NCBI RefSeq assembly: GCF_022695515.1
Contig: NZ_JALDPT010000034.1
Coordinates: forward strand, 1 to 60,291
Source: Phenylobacterium aquaticum
Lineage (GTDB): Bacteria > Pseudomonadota > Alphaproteobacteria > Caulobacterales > Caulobacteraceae
Reading direction: 5' to 3'
Length of the DNA stretch: 60,291 nt
Shown here: piece after piece, positions 59,558 to 60,291 of the stretch
Layout of the letters: every line of letters starts with the position of its first letter
How positions within the stretch are numbered: position 1 is the first letter of the stretch
Position numbers and translations under genes: made by a program
Notes under the pieces: model-generated
The model's input: only the letters and a program-made list of their open reading frames with translations
What the model was told of the DNA's origin: nothing
The model's database searches: none

Positions 59558-60291
59558 TCAGCGGCTGGCCACCTGCAGGAAGGCGCGGCCGGCGGCGAAA
59601 TCGCCGACCTCGACATAGGCGCGGCGCACCTGGTCGCCGGGGAACAGGAAGTCGATGGCGATCGCCTCGCGGGGGTCGAGCTGGGCGAGCGCGCCGGCGG
59701 CCTCGGGCGGGAAGCGGAAGGCCCAGCCGGACTTCATGCCGGCGGGCAGGAGGTCGAGGCCGGCCGTGCTGCGCGCCTCGGCGGCGTAGGATTGCTGGGC
59801 CGCGGCTGGCGGCAGGCGGCGTGTCAGCGGCATGGCCGTCAGGCTGGCGCCGCGGCTGTCCAGGTAGGGCCCGCTGGTGGCGTCGACGTCGCGCAGGACC
59901 AGGCGGGCGGAATAGGGCGCCGCGCCGCCGGGGAAGTGGGCCAGGGCGAGGAGCGCATTGGCGCCCTTGCGGCCGGCGAGGCCGAAGACCATGCGGCTGT
60001 CGCCGAAGGTCACGTCCTGGGCCAGGCGCCAGCGCGCGGCCTGGACGCTGGAGGACCGGTCGGCGCGCCAGATCGACAGGTCGCCCGGATAGTCCATCTT
60101 GATGAGGCGGGCATAGCCCTCGAAGGCCCCGCGCACGCGCTGGCGGCGAGCGTCAGGTCGGGGGAGTCGCAAGGGGCGGTCGCGGCGCGGGCGATGGCTC
60201 GGGCCTCGACGGATTTCAGGGTCGCGCGGTCGGCGCCGGCCCGCATGGCGGCCCCGCGGGCCTGGACGCGCGCGGCGGCCAGGGCCGAGCC
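59558..60291 (-). pseudogene. hypothetical protein, 5'-incomplete and frameshifted
   Basis: The gene enters from the right edge of the window. The upstream frame (ALAAARVQARGAAMRAGADR, SVEARAIARAATAPCDSPDL) and the downstream frame (VRGAFEGYARLIKMDYPGDLSIWRADR to the end, RRAYVEVGDFAAGRAFLQVA) meet near 60140-60143, where one extra C would join them as LTLAAQRVRGAFEGYA. The downstream part has a mixed beta pattern with no motif I recognise. It may be periplasmic, but the N-terminus is outside the window. This is the fourth frameshift of the window that a single G/C would repair. Confidence 0.6.

Noticed and set aside
1..60291. CRISPR arrays, prophage or integrative element
   Set aside because: No regularly spaced repeats, integrase, phage structural genes or att-like direct repeats at the tRNA genes were seen.

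Overview
The window is a GC-rich (by eye about two thirds G+C) alphaproteobacterial chromosome segment. Several genes point to Caulobacteraceae (Caulobacter/Phenylobacterium type): a MucR/Ros regulator, a DUF2336 protein, very large TonB-dependent receptors, paired DivJ/PleC-like histidine kinases and TPR-fused oxygenases. This assignment is inference from protein flavour, since no rRNA is present. There are two tRNA genes, Pro-CGG and Gln-TTG. I see no CRISPR array, prophage or complete insertion sequence.

Layout. 1-3.7 kb: the end of a c-type cytochrome gene, a cysteine-dioxygenase-like cupin, an alpha/beta hydrolase and a gamma-glutamyltransferase. 3.7-4.6 kb: a ParD/ParE-type toxin-antitoxin pair between two decayed copies of a TetR gene tail. 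4.6-9.3 kb: a cytochrome P450, the intact TetR gene, and a divergent DUF2855/carotenoid-oxygenase pair, with a perfect operator palindrome in the divergent promoter. 9.3-15.6 kb: assorted metabolic genes (phospholipase D, DUF1345, frameshifted APH, quinone reductase, MBL hydrolase, DUF442). 15.6-34.5 kb: an unusual locus with an OppB/OppC permease pair, two tandem TonB-dependent receptors, two TPR-2OG-Fe(II) oxygenases, a TPR-sulfotransferase, an Asp/Asn hydroxylase, a stand-alone 2OG oxygenase, a SppA peptidase and two paralogous small periplasmic proteins. 34.5-44 kb: the tRNAs, oligopeptidase B, GMC/SDR oxidoreductases, a cytosolic trypsin-like protease, MaoC and an archaeal/eukaryal-type prolyl-tRNA synthetase. 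44-46.9 kb: an ArsR-SRPBCC-DUF1801 operon facing a TetR/VC0807 operon. 47-49.8 kb: divergent acyl-CoA ligase and enoyl-CoA hydratase genes around a perfect palindrome. 49.8-56.5 kb: DUF2336, MucR, a PAS protein, SufE and two divergent histidine kinases. 56.5-60.3 kb: a TetR gene, a DAPG-hydrolase-like gene, a BBE-like FAD oxidase and the frameshifted start of a further gene.

The best candidate for an undescribed system is the 15.6-34.5 kb locus. Outer-membrane receptors, an inner-membrane peptide permease pair, a membrane peptidase and five enzymes able to hydroxylate or sulfate protein/peptide side chains are gathered together, and paralogous pairs sit on both sides of the receptors. My reading is import and/or covalent tailoring of a peptide or of surface proteins. 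That is inference, not demonstrated.

One caution: four genes (11.9, 33.5, 38.4 and 60.1 kb) carry frameshifts, and each would be repaired by adding one G/C to a short run. This looks more like residual sequencing error than four independent gene deaths.
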